Shown: piece by piece, positions 50,769 through 59,054 of the stretch
How the letters are laid out: every line of letters begins with the position of its first letter
Numbering within the stretch: the stretch's first letter is position 1
Source: Flavobacteriales bacterium
GTDB taxonomy: Bacteria; Bacteroidota; Bacteroidia; Flavobacteriales_F; PHOS-HE28
Length of the DNA: 64,000 nucleotides
Direction of reading: 5' to 3'
Assembly (NCBI GenBank): GCA_016710685.1
Contig: JADJVC010000006.1
Span: 558,001 to 622,000, forward strand
Position numbers and translations under genes: made by a program
Notes under the pieces: generated by a model
Seen by the model: only the letters and a program-made list of their open reading frames with translations
Database searches by the model: none
What the model was told of the DNA's origin: nothing

Positions 50769-52148
50769 TCAAATGCGTTTAAGTTCGGTGATGATGGCCG
50801 CGAGACTTTCTTTCGCGTCGCCGAAAAGCACCTTGCAGTTCTGCCGGTCGAACAATGTGTTCACCACGCCGGAGTAGCCTTTGGCCATGCTGCGCTTCAT
50901 CACCACCACTTGTTTGGCTTTGTATGCGCGGATGATCGGCATGCCGTAGATGGGGCTTTCTGCATCGTTTTCCGCAGCGGGATTCACTACGTCGTTCGCT
51001 CCGATCACCAGCACAGTGTCGTAGTGTTCCATGGTGTCGTTCACCGCTGTCATTTCCAGCACGGACTCGTACGGGATGTTCGCTTCGGCGAGCAGCACGT
51101 TCATGTGTCCGGGCATGCGACCGGCCACGGGATGGATGATGAAGTGCAGGTCAACACTTGTTCCCTTCAGCATTTCCTGCAAGGCAAAACATTCACGCTG
51201 GGCTTGCGAAACGGCCATGCCGTAACCGGGCACAACGGCAACCTGCTTGCTGAAGGCCAGCAACGACGCGGTTTCCACGGCAGTGATGGAACGGATGTCC
51301 TGCTCTACTTCGGACTGGGTGCTCTTGGCGGATATGATCTTTCCGGCGAGCACGCCGCCCAAGGAACGGTTCATGGCGGTACACATCTGCAGCGTAAGCA
51401 GGATACCTGTGGCGCCCACAAGGATGCCACCGATGATCATAACGGGATCGTGGAAGAGCAGACCTGCCATCAGTGTTGCAACACCGGTGAGCGCGTTGAG
51501 CAAGGAGATCAACACGGGCATGTCCGCGCCACCGATCGGCAACGTGAGGAAGATGCCATACGCCAATGCCGCAATGGCAATGGCCAGCAACACCGTGGGA
51601 TACGTTGATGCGTCCGTCGGCATTGCGAAGTAGTATGCCACGATCGCCGCCAACACGGCAAGTAGCAAGCGCGCCAGCACTTTGTGGATCTGCGCGGGGC
51701 GGGGCAACTTGCGGCCGTCGAGTTTCAAATACGCCACCATGCTACCGGTGAAGGCAGTTCCACCGAACAGCGCGGTCAGGATCAGCACGCCGCCGAGTAG
51801 TTTGTTATCCACCGGCGTACCGGCGCCGTACACTTCGTTCAAGCTGAGCACCACGGCGCAGGCACCGCCCAGGGCGTTGAAGATGCTTACCAACTGCGGC
51901 ATCGCCGTCATGGCTACGCGGCTGCTCCACGTTTTACCGATCAACGTACCCACGGTCAACAGGCCCACCAACAAAAGCACATGGGTCGATCCCGCCCAAC
52001 CAGTGGCCACCACCACGGCTACCAACGCGAGTACCACACTGGCGGCTGCCAGCATGTTCCCCGTTTTGGCACGGGCGGGATCGCCCATGAACTTGAGGCC
52101 CTGAATGAGCCCCACTGTGGCAAAGAGGTATGCGAAATTCATCATCAT
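50769..52148 (-). CDS. pntB: NAD(P) transhydrogenase subunit beta
   Basis: 459 residues. Membrane domain II (about eight helices, 1-260) and the NADP-binding domain III (about 290-459; VVPGYGMAVSQAQ, HFIIHPVAGRMPGHMNVLLAEANIPY and GANDVVNPAAEND). Couples hydride transfer between NADH and NADP to proton translocation. Overlaps pntA part 2 by 4 bases; the three-gene split resembles that of Rhodospirillum. Confidence 0.95.
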   Translation of the reverse strand: MMMNFAYLFATVGLIQGLKFMGDPARAKTGNMLAAASVVLALVAVVVATGWAGSTHVLLLVGLLTVGTLIGKTWSSRVAMTAMPQLVSIFNALGGACAVVLSLNEVYGAGTPVDNKLLGGVLILTALFGGTAFTGSMVAYLKLDGRKLPRPAQIHKVLARLLLAVLAAIVAYYFAMPTDASTYPTVLLAIAIAALAYGIFLTLPIGGADMPVLISLLNALTGVATLMAGLLFHDPVMIIGGILVGATGILLTLQMCTAMNRSLGGVLAGKIISAKSTQSEVEQDIRSITAVETASLLAFSKQVAVVPGYGMAVSQAQRECFALQEMLKGTSVDLHFIIHPVAGRMPGHMNVLLAEANIPYESVLEMTAVNDTMEHYDTVLVIGANDVVNPAAENDAESPIYGMPIIRAYKAKQVVVMKRSMAKGYSGVVNTLFDRQNCKVLFGDAKESLAAIITELKRI

Positions 52149-52471
52149 GCTTTCCTGCCTTTAGCGGGTTTGCGCTTTACACTGAACATGGAGAGCATGC
52201 GATGGGTAACGAAGAAGCCCCCGGCCAGGTTGATGGATCCGAGCAGCACCGCGAGCGATGCCGCGGCGAGGGTCCACACATGGTCGAGCGGCGTATTGAG
52301 CAATTGCACGATACCGCCGAACAGGATGATGCCACTGATGGCGTTCGATCCCGACATGAGCGGCGTGTGCAGCACTGCCGGGATGTTCTTGATCACCTCG
52401 AAGCCTAAGAGCAGGCTCAAGGCGAGTATGAACACGCCGTCAATGGCGGTAATGGTGTAGCTAAAGTCCAT
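52145..52471 (-). CDS. pntAB: NAD(P) transhydrogenase subunit alpha, part 2 (membrane)
   Basis: 108 residues with three predicted transmembrane helices (FILALSLLLGFEVIKNIPAVLHTPLMSGSNAISG, typical of the PntA membrane part). Completes the proton channel with PntB. Five bases separate it from part 1. Confidence 0.93.
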   Translation of the reverse strand: MDFSYTITAIDGVFILALSLLLGFEVIKNIPAVLHTPLMSGSNAISGIILFGGIVQLLNTPLDHVWTLAAASLAVLLGSINLAGGFFVTHRMLSMFSVKRKPAKGRKA

Positions 52472-52476
52472 CAGAT

Positions 52477-53604
52477 TCAGTTTACGGCCGCTTTCAGGGC
52501 CATGATCCGTTCGTTCACGGACTTGCCATTCTGTACTACCAGGGTGGATTTGAGGATAGGATCTTCCGCCAACTTCTCCTGGTGTTTGAGCATGTACTCA
52601 ATGAACGCGACGTAGTTGTTGGAGAGCAGGAACGAGGTGCTGTGGGCGCAGCTGCATTCAATGGACGAGGGACCTAAAATGGTGACCTCATTGTGCATCA
52701 CCACCTTGTCCGCCTGGGTCAATGCGCAGTTCCCGCCGGTGGCTGCAGCAATGTCTACCACCACGGCACCGGGTTTCATGCCATTCACCATTTCCTCGGT
52801 GAGCAACAGAGGGGCCTTTCTTCCGGGCACCCTGGCGGTAGTGATCACCACGTCCGCTTTGGACGTTTCTTCGAAGATGCGGTCCCGGATTTTCTTAAGG
52901 AATTCATCGGACTGTTGGGATGCGTATCCCGTGCCCTTGCTGTCAGCCACCGCACCTCCCACCTCAATGAAGGTGGCGCCCAAGCTCTGTACTTCTTCTT
53001 TCGATGCAGCGCGCACGTCGTACGCTTTCACCACTGCACCGAGCCTGCGCGCGGTGGCGATGGCCTGCAGGCCTGCCACACCGGCACCCATCACCAGGAA
53101 TTGTGCAGGCCGCAACGTGCCACCGGCACTGGTGATCATCGGCACGGTGGCCAAGGACCGTTCAGCTGCCAAAAGCACGGCCTGGTAGCCGGAGATGGAA
53201 CCCACCGAGGACAGCACGTCCATGGCCTGCGCCAAGGTGCTGCGCGGGATCAAGTCCAAGCTGAATGCAGAGACCCCGGGCCGCAGGTAGCGCTCCACAT
53301 TTTCCGGTGTCCAAAGGAAGTTGAAGGTGCCGATGAAGGTCTTGTTCCCGTTGATCGCACCGCCTTCGTAGTGGTGGTCGTAGCTCAACAGGATGTCGGA
53401 GTTTTCCATCACCTCTTCCGCCGTGTCCACCAGCGTGGCACCGGCGGCTTCGTATGCGGCGTTGGTGAAACCGGCGGAGCGCCCCGCGTCACGCTGCACG
53501 CGGATCTCGGCTTTGTCCTTCAGCTTTTCAACCCCTGCGGGGGCGAGCACGGTGACACGACGGTCCGCACGCTCCTTCAATACCCCTATGCGCACCATGC
53601 TCAT
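52477..53604 (-). CDS. pntAA: NAD(P) transhydrogenase subunit alpha, part 1 (NAD-binding)
   Basis: 375 residues, cytoplasmic domain I. RIGVLKERADRRVTVLAPAGVEKL, the NAD fold FLVMGAGVAGLQAIATARRLGAVV and PGRKAPLLLTEEMVNGMKPGAVVVDIAAATGGNC, plus the RQD-loop-like region. Overlaps gdhA by 4 bases on the upstream side. Confidence 0.94.
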   Translation of the reverse strand: MSMVRIGVLKERADRRVTVLAPAGVEKLKDKAEIRVQRDAGRSAGFTNAAYEAAGATLVDTAEEVMENSDILLSYDHHYEGGAINGNKTFIGTFNFLWTPENVERYLRPGVSAFSLDLIPRSTLAQAMDVLSSVGSISGYQAVLLAAERSLATVPMITSAGGTLRPAQFLVMGAGVAGLQAIATARRLGAVVKAYDVRAASKEEVQSLGATFIEVGGAVADSKGTGYASQQSDEFLKKIRDRIFEETSKADVVITTARVPGRKAPLLLTEEMVNGMKPGAVVVDIAAATGGNCALTQADKVVMHNEVTILGPSSIECSCAHSTSFLLSNNYVAFIEYMLKHQEKLAEDPILKSTLVVQNGKSVNERIMALKAAVN

Positions 53605-54890
53605 GGGAAAATGCCGCGCTCCTTGTAAGTCTTCTCCAAGCGGCGTAGCGCTACGATGTACGCGCTGGAACGCCAGTCTACTTTGAACTCGGCAGCGGTA
53701 GCGACAACTTGTTCAAAGGCGATATCGATCTTGTCGTGGATCGTCGTCAACACTTCGTCGATCTTCCAGATCTCGCTGCGCTTGTTCTGCAACCACTCGT
53801 AGTAGCTGCCGATAACGCCGCCGGAATTGCAGAGGATGTCGGGGATGATGTCCACCTTGTTTTTGCGCAAGATCTCCTCGCCGGCGGTGTTCACCGGTCC
53901 GTTGGCGCCTTCGGCCACCACTTTCGCTTTGATGCCACCGGCGTTCTCTCCGGTGATCTGGTTGCCCAATGCAGCAGGCACTACGATGTCGCAAGGCAGC
54001 GCGAAGAAATCCTTCGGCTCCATTTCCTTTGCGCCCTTGTAGCCCTTGATGTTGCGGCCGTTCGCGTCGCTGTGTGCCAACAACGCTTCCGGGTCGATGC
54101 CCTTATCGTCATGGATCGTGGCGGTCGCATCCTGCACGGCGATCAGCACTGCTCCTTCCTTCAGCAGGAAATGCGCGGTCCAATAGCCCACGTTGCCGAA
54201 GCCTTGCACAATGAAGCGCATGCCTTTGATGTCCTGCTTTTGGCGCTTGGCCCACGACTTGAGGTTGGCTACTACGCCGAAGCCCGTAGCGCGGTCGCGG
54301 CCTTCCAATCCGCCTGCGCCTAAAGGCTTTCCGGTCACTACGTGCAAGTTGGCAAACCGCGTGGCGGGGGATTTTGTGCTGGAGAACGTGTCTGCGATCC
54401 ACGCCATGATCTGCGCGTTGGTGTTCACGTCCGGTGCGGGAATGTCCAAGTCCGGCCCGATGTTGTCGCCCAATGCATAAGTGAAACGGCGTGTGATGCG
54501 CTCCAATTCGCCTTGTGAATAGAGCTTGGGATCGATCTGAATTCCGCCTTTCGCGCCGCCGTATGGCAAGCCGGCCAATGCAGTTTTCCAAGTCATCCAA
54601 ATGGCCAAGGCGCGGGCGGAGTCAATGTCCACCGTAGGGTGGTATCGCAAGCCGCCCTTGTATGGCCCGAGCGCGTTGTTGTGCTGCACGCGGTAGCCGG
54701 TGAAAACCTCGATCTTGCCATTGTCCAAACGAACAGGGAAGTGGACCACGATCTCGCTGTTGGTCTTGGCGAGGATCTTGCGGACGCCGGGATCCAGGTT
54801 CATAATGTCGGCGGCATGGGCGAATTGCTCCATGACCACTTCGTACATGCCTTGCTTACGCTCGGTCTTTTCAACGGTTGCTGTTGTCAT
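53601..54890 (-). CDS. gdhA: Glutamate dehydrogenase (Glu/Leu/Phe/Val family)
   Basis: 429 residues. N-terminal substrate domain with LGPYKGGLRYHP, the catalytic Lys in LPYGGAKGGIQIDPK and an Asp in PDLDIPAPDVNT; C-terminal Rossmann domain GLEGRDRATGFGVV and VQGFGNVGYWTAHFL. Interconverts glutamate and 2-oxoglutarate with ammonia. Co-translation with the transhydrogenase suggests the two enzymes are tied through the NAD(H)/NADP(H) balance. Cofactor preference cannot be told from sequence alone. Confidence 0.94.
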   Translation of the reverse strand: MTTATVEKTERKQGMYEVVMEQFAHAADIMNLDPGVRKILAKTNSEIVVHFPVRLDNGKIEVFTGYRVQHNNALGPYKGGLRYHPTVDIDSARALAIWMTWKTALAGLPYGGAKGGIQIDPKLYSQGELERITRRFTYALGDNIGPDLDIPAPDVNTNAQIMAWIADTFSSTKSPATRFANLHVVTGKPLGAGGLEGRDRATGFGVVANLKSWAKRQKQDIKGMRFIVQGFGNVGYWTAHFLLKEGAVLIAVQDATATIHDDKGIDPEALLAHSDANGRNIKGYKGAKEMEPKDFFALPCDIVVPAALGNQITGENAGGIKAKVVAEGANGPVNTAGEEILRKNKVDIIPDILCNSGGVIGSYYEWLQNKRSEIWKIDEVLTTIHDKIDIAFEQVVATAAEFKVDWRSSAYIVALRRLEKTYKERGIFP

Positions 54891-54897
54891 TTGCTGG

Positions 54898-55185
54898 TTA
54901 TCGGTAGTGTTCGCAGTGATAAGTGATGTGTTCCTTGGAGCGCAGTGCGCAGGTTTTCAAATGGTCGCAGGTGCCACAGAGGCCGGGCACCGGTGGTGTA
55001 ACGATCTCGGGCCGAACGGTAACGTGTACGACTTCCATTGCAGGTTTTGCCTCATGTTCTTCGCAGAACAGGATCGGTGCGCCGGCATTGCGCTGGAATA
55101 CGCAGTGCCCATCATGCACGCAGTTGCCGCATATCGTCGGCGATGGATCGGTCCGGCGCTTGGTCCGGGTGCTTGTGGTCGTCAT
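54898..55185 (-). CDS. Small protein with a duplicated Cys motif
   Basis: 95 residues from ATG 55185; the frame begins 10 codons earlier. Two repeats: ICGNCVHDGHCVF followed by FCEEHE, and LCGTCDHLKTCAL followed by HCEHY. Each has C-x2-C-x4/5-C-x11/12-C and a nearby Glu and His, so two zinc or iron-sulfur sites are likely. No signal peptide. I do not know a named family. It lies 7 bases before gdhA and after the response-regulator terminator, so it probably leads the gdhA-pnt transcript. Confidence 0.78.
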   Translation of the reverse strand: MTTTSTRTKRRTDPSPTICGNCVHDGHCVFQRNAGAPILFCEEHEAKPAMEVVHVTVRPEIVTPPVPGLCGTCDHLKTCALRSKEHITYHCEHYR

Positions 55186-55378
55186 TGGCGCCACCATTGC
55201 CAAGAGGTGTGCCATCGGGCTGGTGGGCGCCGTTTCAAGTAAGCCGGAAAGTGCCTGTAAGCCTTGCCATTACTGAAAAAATCTATTTTTTGCCGAGTGT
55301 GCCAAGGTGAATGTGCTCCGCAAATAATTACAGAAAAAGCGGGGTGGAATTCCCCGGCCGGTACGGAATGCACCGGTG
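55186..55378. promoter_or_regulatory. Spacer upstream of the Cys-protein/gdhA/pnt unit
   Basis: Contains an AAAAAAT/ATTTTTT inverted repeat (55276-55291) and TTGGCACACTCGGCA on the minus strand (about 55305-55291). The latter looks like a sigma-54 site but is two bases too short between GG and GC. The terminator of the regulator gene lies at its right end. Confidence 0.4.
55331..55357 (-). terminator. Rho-independent terminator of the response-regulator gene
   Basis: Minus-strand stem CGGGG/CCCCG with a 7-nt loop, followed by CTTTTTC, 22 bases beyond the stop. Confidence 0.68.
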
Positions 55379-56701
55379 CTATTTCAACTTCTCCCGCAAC
55401 GTTTTCCGGTCGATCCCTAAGATCTCCGCGGCCTTGGTCTTGTTCTGCCCAGCGCTTTCCAGCACCCGAAGGATGTGCTGTTTTTCCATTTCCGCAAGCG
55501 TGCGCAACGTGCCATCTTCGGGACTTACTGGACTTACCATTTTCATGCTTTCCGGCAAATCTTCCATCGTTACGGCGGTATCCTTCATGATCACCAGTCG
55601 ATGGATGAAATTCTCCAGTTCCCGCACGTTGCCCGGCCACGGGTGGGCCTGCAATGCATCCATTACCCGGGCGGGTATGCGCAAGGCTTTCTTGCCCATG
55701 TCCTTGCTGAATTTCGCGTTGAAATGGTTGATCAGCAAAGGGATGTCCTCTTTCCTGTCGCGCAAGGACGGTATGTGGATGTTGATCAGGTTCAGTCGGT
55801 AGTAGAGGTCTTCGCGGAAAGTTCCCGTACGCACCAATTCATTGAGGTCGGCGTTGCTGGCGGAGATCAAACGCACGTTGACGCGTTGCGCCTTGGTGCC
55901 GCCCAACATGGTTACTTCTTTCTCTTGCACGGCCCGCAAAAGTTTCGCTTGCACGGCCGCAGTAGCGTTGCCGATCTCGTCTAAAAAAAGTGTACCGCCG
56001 TCCGCCGCTTGGAAGAAGCCCGCCCGGTTGGTGGTGGCACCAGTGAACGCACCCTTCGTGTGGCCAAAGAGTTCGCTCTCCAGTAATTGGTCCGGTATCG
56101 CCCCGCAGTTCACAGCGAGGAATGGCGCGGTGGAGCGGTCGCTGTTGTAGTGAATCGCACGAGCAACAACTTCTTTGCCCGTACCGCTTTCACCGCTTAC
56201 CAATATGGTCGCGTTATTGTTCCGCGTGCGTTCAATGATCCGGTAAACTTCCTGCATCCCCGGCGAACGTCCGATCATTCCTGGCATTCCGACATGGTCG
56301 GTTTCCGTGGGCGCTTCGGCCGGTTCTTGTGTGTTTACACCCAATACCTTCTCCACTGCGCTGCGCAGTTCAGCCTCTGTCACCGGTTTTACCAAGTATT
56401 CTACAGCACCCTGCTTCATTACGTCCACCGCCACCTGCACGTCCGGAAAACCGGTAATTACCAGCACCGGCAATTTGGGAAAGTGCTGAGCGACATACCG
56501 TACCAGTTGAGTACCGCTCACGTCCGGCATGTTCAAGTCGGTGATCACCAGATCAACGGGGCTTTGCTCTAACAACTCAATGGCGTCCACCACGTTGTTG
56601 CACGTGAAAGGGGTTAGGCCCATGCCGTTCATGTAACGCCGCAACAATTCCAACATGTCGCGGGAATCGTCCACCAACAAAACAGATGGCTGTTCCTTCA
56701 T
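55379..56701 (-). CDS. Sigma-54-dependent response regulator (NtrC family)
   Basis: 440 residues from ATG 56701 (overlapping the kinase stop). Receiver domain (about 5-118; VLLVDDSRDML, phospho-Asp in LVITDLNMPDVSG, VLVITGF, LVKPVT), an AAA+ domain (about 140-370) with Walker A VSGESGTGKEVVARAIH, the sigma-54 contact loop GAFTGA, Walker B GGTLFLDEIG and the HPWPGNVRELEN motif, and a Fis-type helix-turn-helix (NKTKAAEILGIDRKTLREKL). It activates sigma-54 promoters when phosphorylated by the adjacent kinase. Confidence 0.95.
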   Translation of the reverse strand: MKEQPSVLLVDDSRDMLELLRRYMNGMGLTPFTCNNVVDAIELLEQSPVDLVITDLNMPDVSGTQLVRYVAQHFPKLPVLVITGFPDVQVAVDVMKQGAVEYLVKPVTEAELRSAVEKVLGVNTQEPAEAPTETDHVGMPGMIGRSPGMQEVYRIIERTRNNNATILVSGESGTGKEVVARAIHYNSDRSTAPFLAVNCGAIPDQLLESELFGHTKGAFTGATTNRAGFFQAADGGTLFLDEIGNATAAVQAKLLRAVQEKEVTMLGGTKAQRVNVRLISASNADLNELVRTGTFREDLYYRLNLINIHIPSLRDRKEDIPLLINHFNAKFSKDMGKKALRIPARVMDALQAHPWPGNVRELENFIHRLVIMKDTAVTMEDLPESMKMVSPVSPEDGTLRTLAEMEKQHILRVLESAGQNKTKAAEILGIDRKTLREKLK

Positions 56702-57792
56702 GGGGAGGGAATGGGAATGAGAGGGTGAATGTGGTGCCCATGCCGAGCGTGGAAGTTGCGACAACGCTGCCGCCATGGCCTTTCATGATGCCATGGACAA
56801 CGGCAAGGCCCAAGCCTGTGCCTTCGCCGGTAGGCTTGGTGGTGAAAAAGGGTTGGAAGATCTTTCAAGTCCGCTTCCGCGATGCCCGCGCCAGTGTCCG
56901 TAACAGTGGTCGAAACAATACCGGCCCCGTGTTCGGTGGCCAACGTAATGGTGCCACCTTCGGGCATCGCCGCGGCTGCATTGAGAAGGATGTTGGAAAT
57001 TACTTGCGCAAACTGCACTTGGTCCATCCGCACCGGTGGAAGGCTTGGGGCCAACTGCCATTGAACGGAAACGTGCTGCTGTCCCAGGCGTTGCTCAAGC
57101 AGGTGCAGCACGGAACGCAGGGCTTTGTTGACATCGGCCAACTGGAATTGTGCGGGCATTTCGCAACTGAAGTACATCAGCTTCTTCACGATCTCACGGC
57201 CGATCAATGCTGAGTCGATGATGCGTTGCAAGTCGCTGCGCCGGTCAGGGGCGGTCTCCTCTTTCTTCAAGAGTTCGGCATAACCAAGCACATTCCCGAG
57301 CGGCGTGTTCAGCTCATGCGCGATGCCCGCAGTGATCTCTGCCAATATTGTGAGCCGGTCATTGCTGCGCATGCGCGAATCCAACAGGGATTGCCGTTCT
57401 ATGCGTTCGTGGCGCTCCACCACTGCGGAAAGATCCGCTGCGATCTTATCCAAGAGTTGATGCTCCTCAGGAAGAAAGAGCGAGTCTTGACCGGGGTTTC
57501 CCGCCTTTGGGTACGCCACGCAGATTTCGCCGCGCTCCTGCTGCTCTACTCGAAACGAGGAGCACATTGCGTTTTTAGTGTGAACGGGGGTTCCGTATTC
57601 CTGATCGTCCAAGCGCAATTGCACCATGGCCTGTCCCGGGAATTGCCAACCTTGCGGAATCACCTTCACCACCTCCCTGAACAGGGTAGGAAGAGAATGT
57701 TCATTCGCTTGCGCCACGCGGGCTACGGCATATAGGCAGCTTAGCTCTTTTACCCGTTCGGCAAGTTTGCGTTTGGTGATCTGCTCCTGCAT
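56698..57792 (-). CDS. Sensor histidine kinase, frame disrupted in the ATPase domain
   Basis: The frame gives 364 residues. N-terminal GAF-like sensing region (about 10-125, no transmembrane helix), the H box AEITAGIAHELNTPLGNVLGYAE, and an N box NILLNAAAAMPEGG with DTGAGIAEADL. After about 56867 the good kinase sequence (IFQPFFTTKPTGEGTGLGLAVVHG and the G2 box) is in another frame, while the original frame carries on as nonsense to a stop that overlaps the regulator ATG. A short indel at the GAAAGA stretch (56861-56867) explains it. If real, the kinase is inactive; sequencing error is the other reading. A second shift near the stop would restore the ATGA overlap. Confidence 0.82.
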   Translation of the reverse strand: MQEQITKRKLAERVKELSCLYAVARVAQANEHSLPTLFREVVKVIPQGWQFPGQAMVQLRLDDQEYGTPVHTKNAMCSSFRVEQQERGEICVAYPKAGNPGQDSLFLPEEHQLLDKIAADLSAVVERHERIERQSLLDSRMRSNDRLTILAEITAGIAHELNTPLGNVLGYAELLKKEETAPDRRSDLQRIIDSALIGREIVKKLMYFSCEMPAQFQLADVNKALRSVLHLLEQRLGQQHVSVQWQLAPSLPPVRMDQVQFAQVISNILLNAAAAMPEGGTITLATEHGAGIVSTTVTDTGAGIAEADLKDLPTLFHHQAYRRRHRLGPCRCPWHHERPWRQRCRNFHARHGHHIHPLIPIPSP

Positions 57793-57991
57793 GCCGCGGG
57801 CGTGGGTCGGGGATTTCTACTGGCCCACAAAGGTATCTACCCCGGTGGAGCGGACTATTTCCTTTTCAGATCCGACCAACGTCAACACCAGTAAACGTGA
57901 TCTTTATCACCGTGAGCGTGCAACCTATTGCCGAACTTCGCGCCAGCGCCGAACAATTTCCGTTCCGCCTTGTCCTACCTCAACTTGCACC
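57793..57991. promoter_or_regulatory. Divergent region between the two-component genes and the lipoprotein/Dps genes
   Basis: Contains the palindrome GTGATCTTTATCAC at 57897-57910 (arms of 5, spacer of 4), close in form to CRP/FNR-family sites. No convincing -7 element was found. Confidence 0.45.
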
Positions 57992-58450
57992 ATGAAAACC
58001 ACCTACCTTTTTTCCGCGATCGCAGCCACGCTATTCACCTTTGGTTGCGGCACCACCGATCACGATAGCGACGATCATGCCGGGACTGCGGAACAACACG
58101 CGGAAGGCACTGCGGAACATGACGAAAGCGGGGATGCTTCCGCAGTGAAGCTCGATAACGGGCAGCGCTGGGCTGCCAACGCGGAAACCACCCAGGGCAT
58201 CGCCAACATGGCAGCGCTCGTCAATAATTTCGATCCGGGCACCCAACCGCCAGACACGCTGAAGGCCGAGCTGGGCCGGGAATTCGCATTGATCTTCGAG
58301 CGATGCACCATGACCGGTGAAGCGCATGAGCAATTGCACAATTACTTGATCCCTATCCACAAACAATTAAATGCCATGAATCCCGCTGATGAAGCGGAAC
58401 GCGCAACACTGAAGGATTATCTCGCCACGTACGGGAACTATTTCCAGTAA
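57992..58450 (+). CDS. Predicted lipoprotein with His/Asp/Glu-rich region
   Basis: 152 residues from ATG 57992. Lipobox LFTFGC (about residues 14-19). A His/Asp/Glu-rich linker (DHDSDDHAGTAEQHAEG) that could bind metal, then a helical domain (RWAANAETTQGIANMAALVNNF, MTGEAHEQLHNYLIPIHKQL). I do not recognise the family. It precedes dps by 34 bases, so a metal or stress role is possible. Confidence 0.75.
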   Translation: MKTTYLFSAIAATLFTFGCGTTDHDSDDHAGTAEQHAEGTAEHDESGDASAVKLDNGQRWAANAETTQGIANMAALVNNFDPGTQPPDTLKAELGREFALIFERCTMTGEAHEQLHNYLIPIHKQLNAMNPADEAERATLKDYLATYGNYFQ

Positions 58451-58484
58451 GCCGAACATTGCATCCGCACCAAAAAATACCAAC

Positions 58485-58934
58485 ATGAAAAAGCAAAAGA
58501 GCGCGACCGCCGTGAAAGAACTGGGAACCTTGCTGGCAAGCAGCTACACACTGTACCTCAAGACCCAGAACTACCACTGGAACGTTACCGGCCCCATGTT
58601 CACTACGCTGCACAACTTGTTCATGGCACAGTACACGGAACTTTCGTTGGCCGTGGACGAGATCGCGGAGCGCATGCGCGCGTTGGATGCCAAAGCACCT
58701 GGCAGCTTTGCGGCCTTCAGCAAGCTCAGTTCAGTGAAAGAAGAAACCGGTAGCCCCAATGCCAAAACGATGATCAAAAAGCTCGTAGCGGATCAGGAAG
58801 CTTTGAAAGACGATGCCCGCGCCGTTGCAAATGCCGCCGACAAGAACGGCGATCTGGTAAGTGCGGACTTGGCCACCCGCCGAATGGACGTGCATGCCAA
58901 GAACGCCTGGATGCTGCGCAGCCACTTGGAATAA
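58485..58934 (+). CDS. dps: Dps family DNA-binding ferritin
   Basis: 149 residues. Ferroxidase-site residues are present: NYHWNVTGPMFTTLHNLFMAQYTEL and AVDEIAERMRAL (His, Asp and Glu at the dimer interface). The short Lys-rich N-terminus (MKKQKSATAVK) may bind DNA. It oxidises iron with hydrogen peroxide and stores it. Confidence 0.92.
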   Translation: MKKQKSATAVKELGTLLASSYTLYLKTQNYHWNVTGPMFTTLHNLFMAQYTELSLAVDEIAERMRALDAKAPGSFAAFSKLSSVKEETGSPNAKTMIKKLVADQEALKDDARAVANAADKNGDLVSADLATRRMDVHAKNAWMLRSHLE

Positions 58935-59009
58935 GCATTGTCTGATGCGGTGATCGGACATTATTGCCCCCGGCCGTTCCATGCAGCAACCGGGAGTTCC
59001 CTACTTGTG

Positions 59010-59017
59010 TAGTTTCG
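59010..59017 (+). promoter_or_regulatory. Possible -7 element of mgtE
   Basis: TAGTTTCG (TAnnTTYG), 37 bases before the mgtE ATG. Confidence 0.4.
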
Positions 59018-59054
59018 CGGGCCGTTACCCCGTTCAACCCCCAAGCACCGCACT

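Noticed and set aside
55291..55305. Sigma-54 promoter (TTGGCAC...GGCA) upstream of the Cys-protein gene
   Set aside because: Only 8 bases separate GG and GC; the functional spacing is 10.
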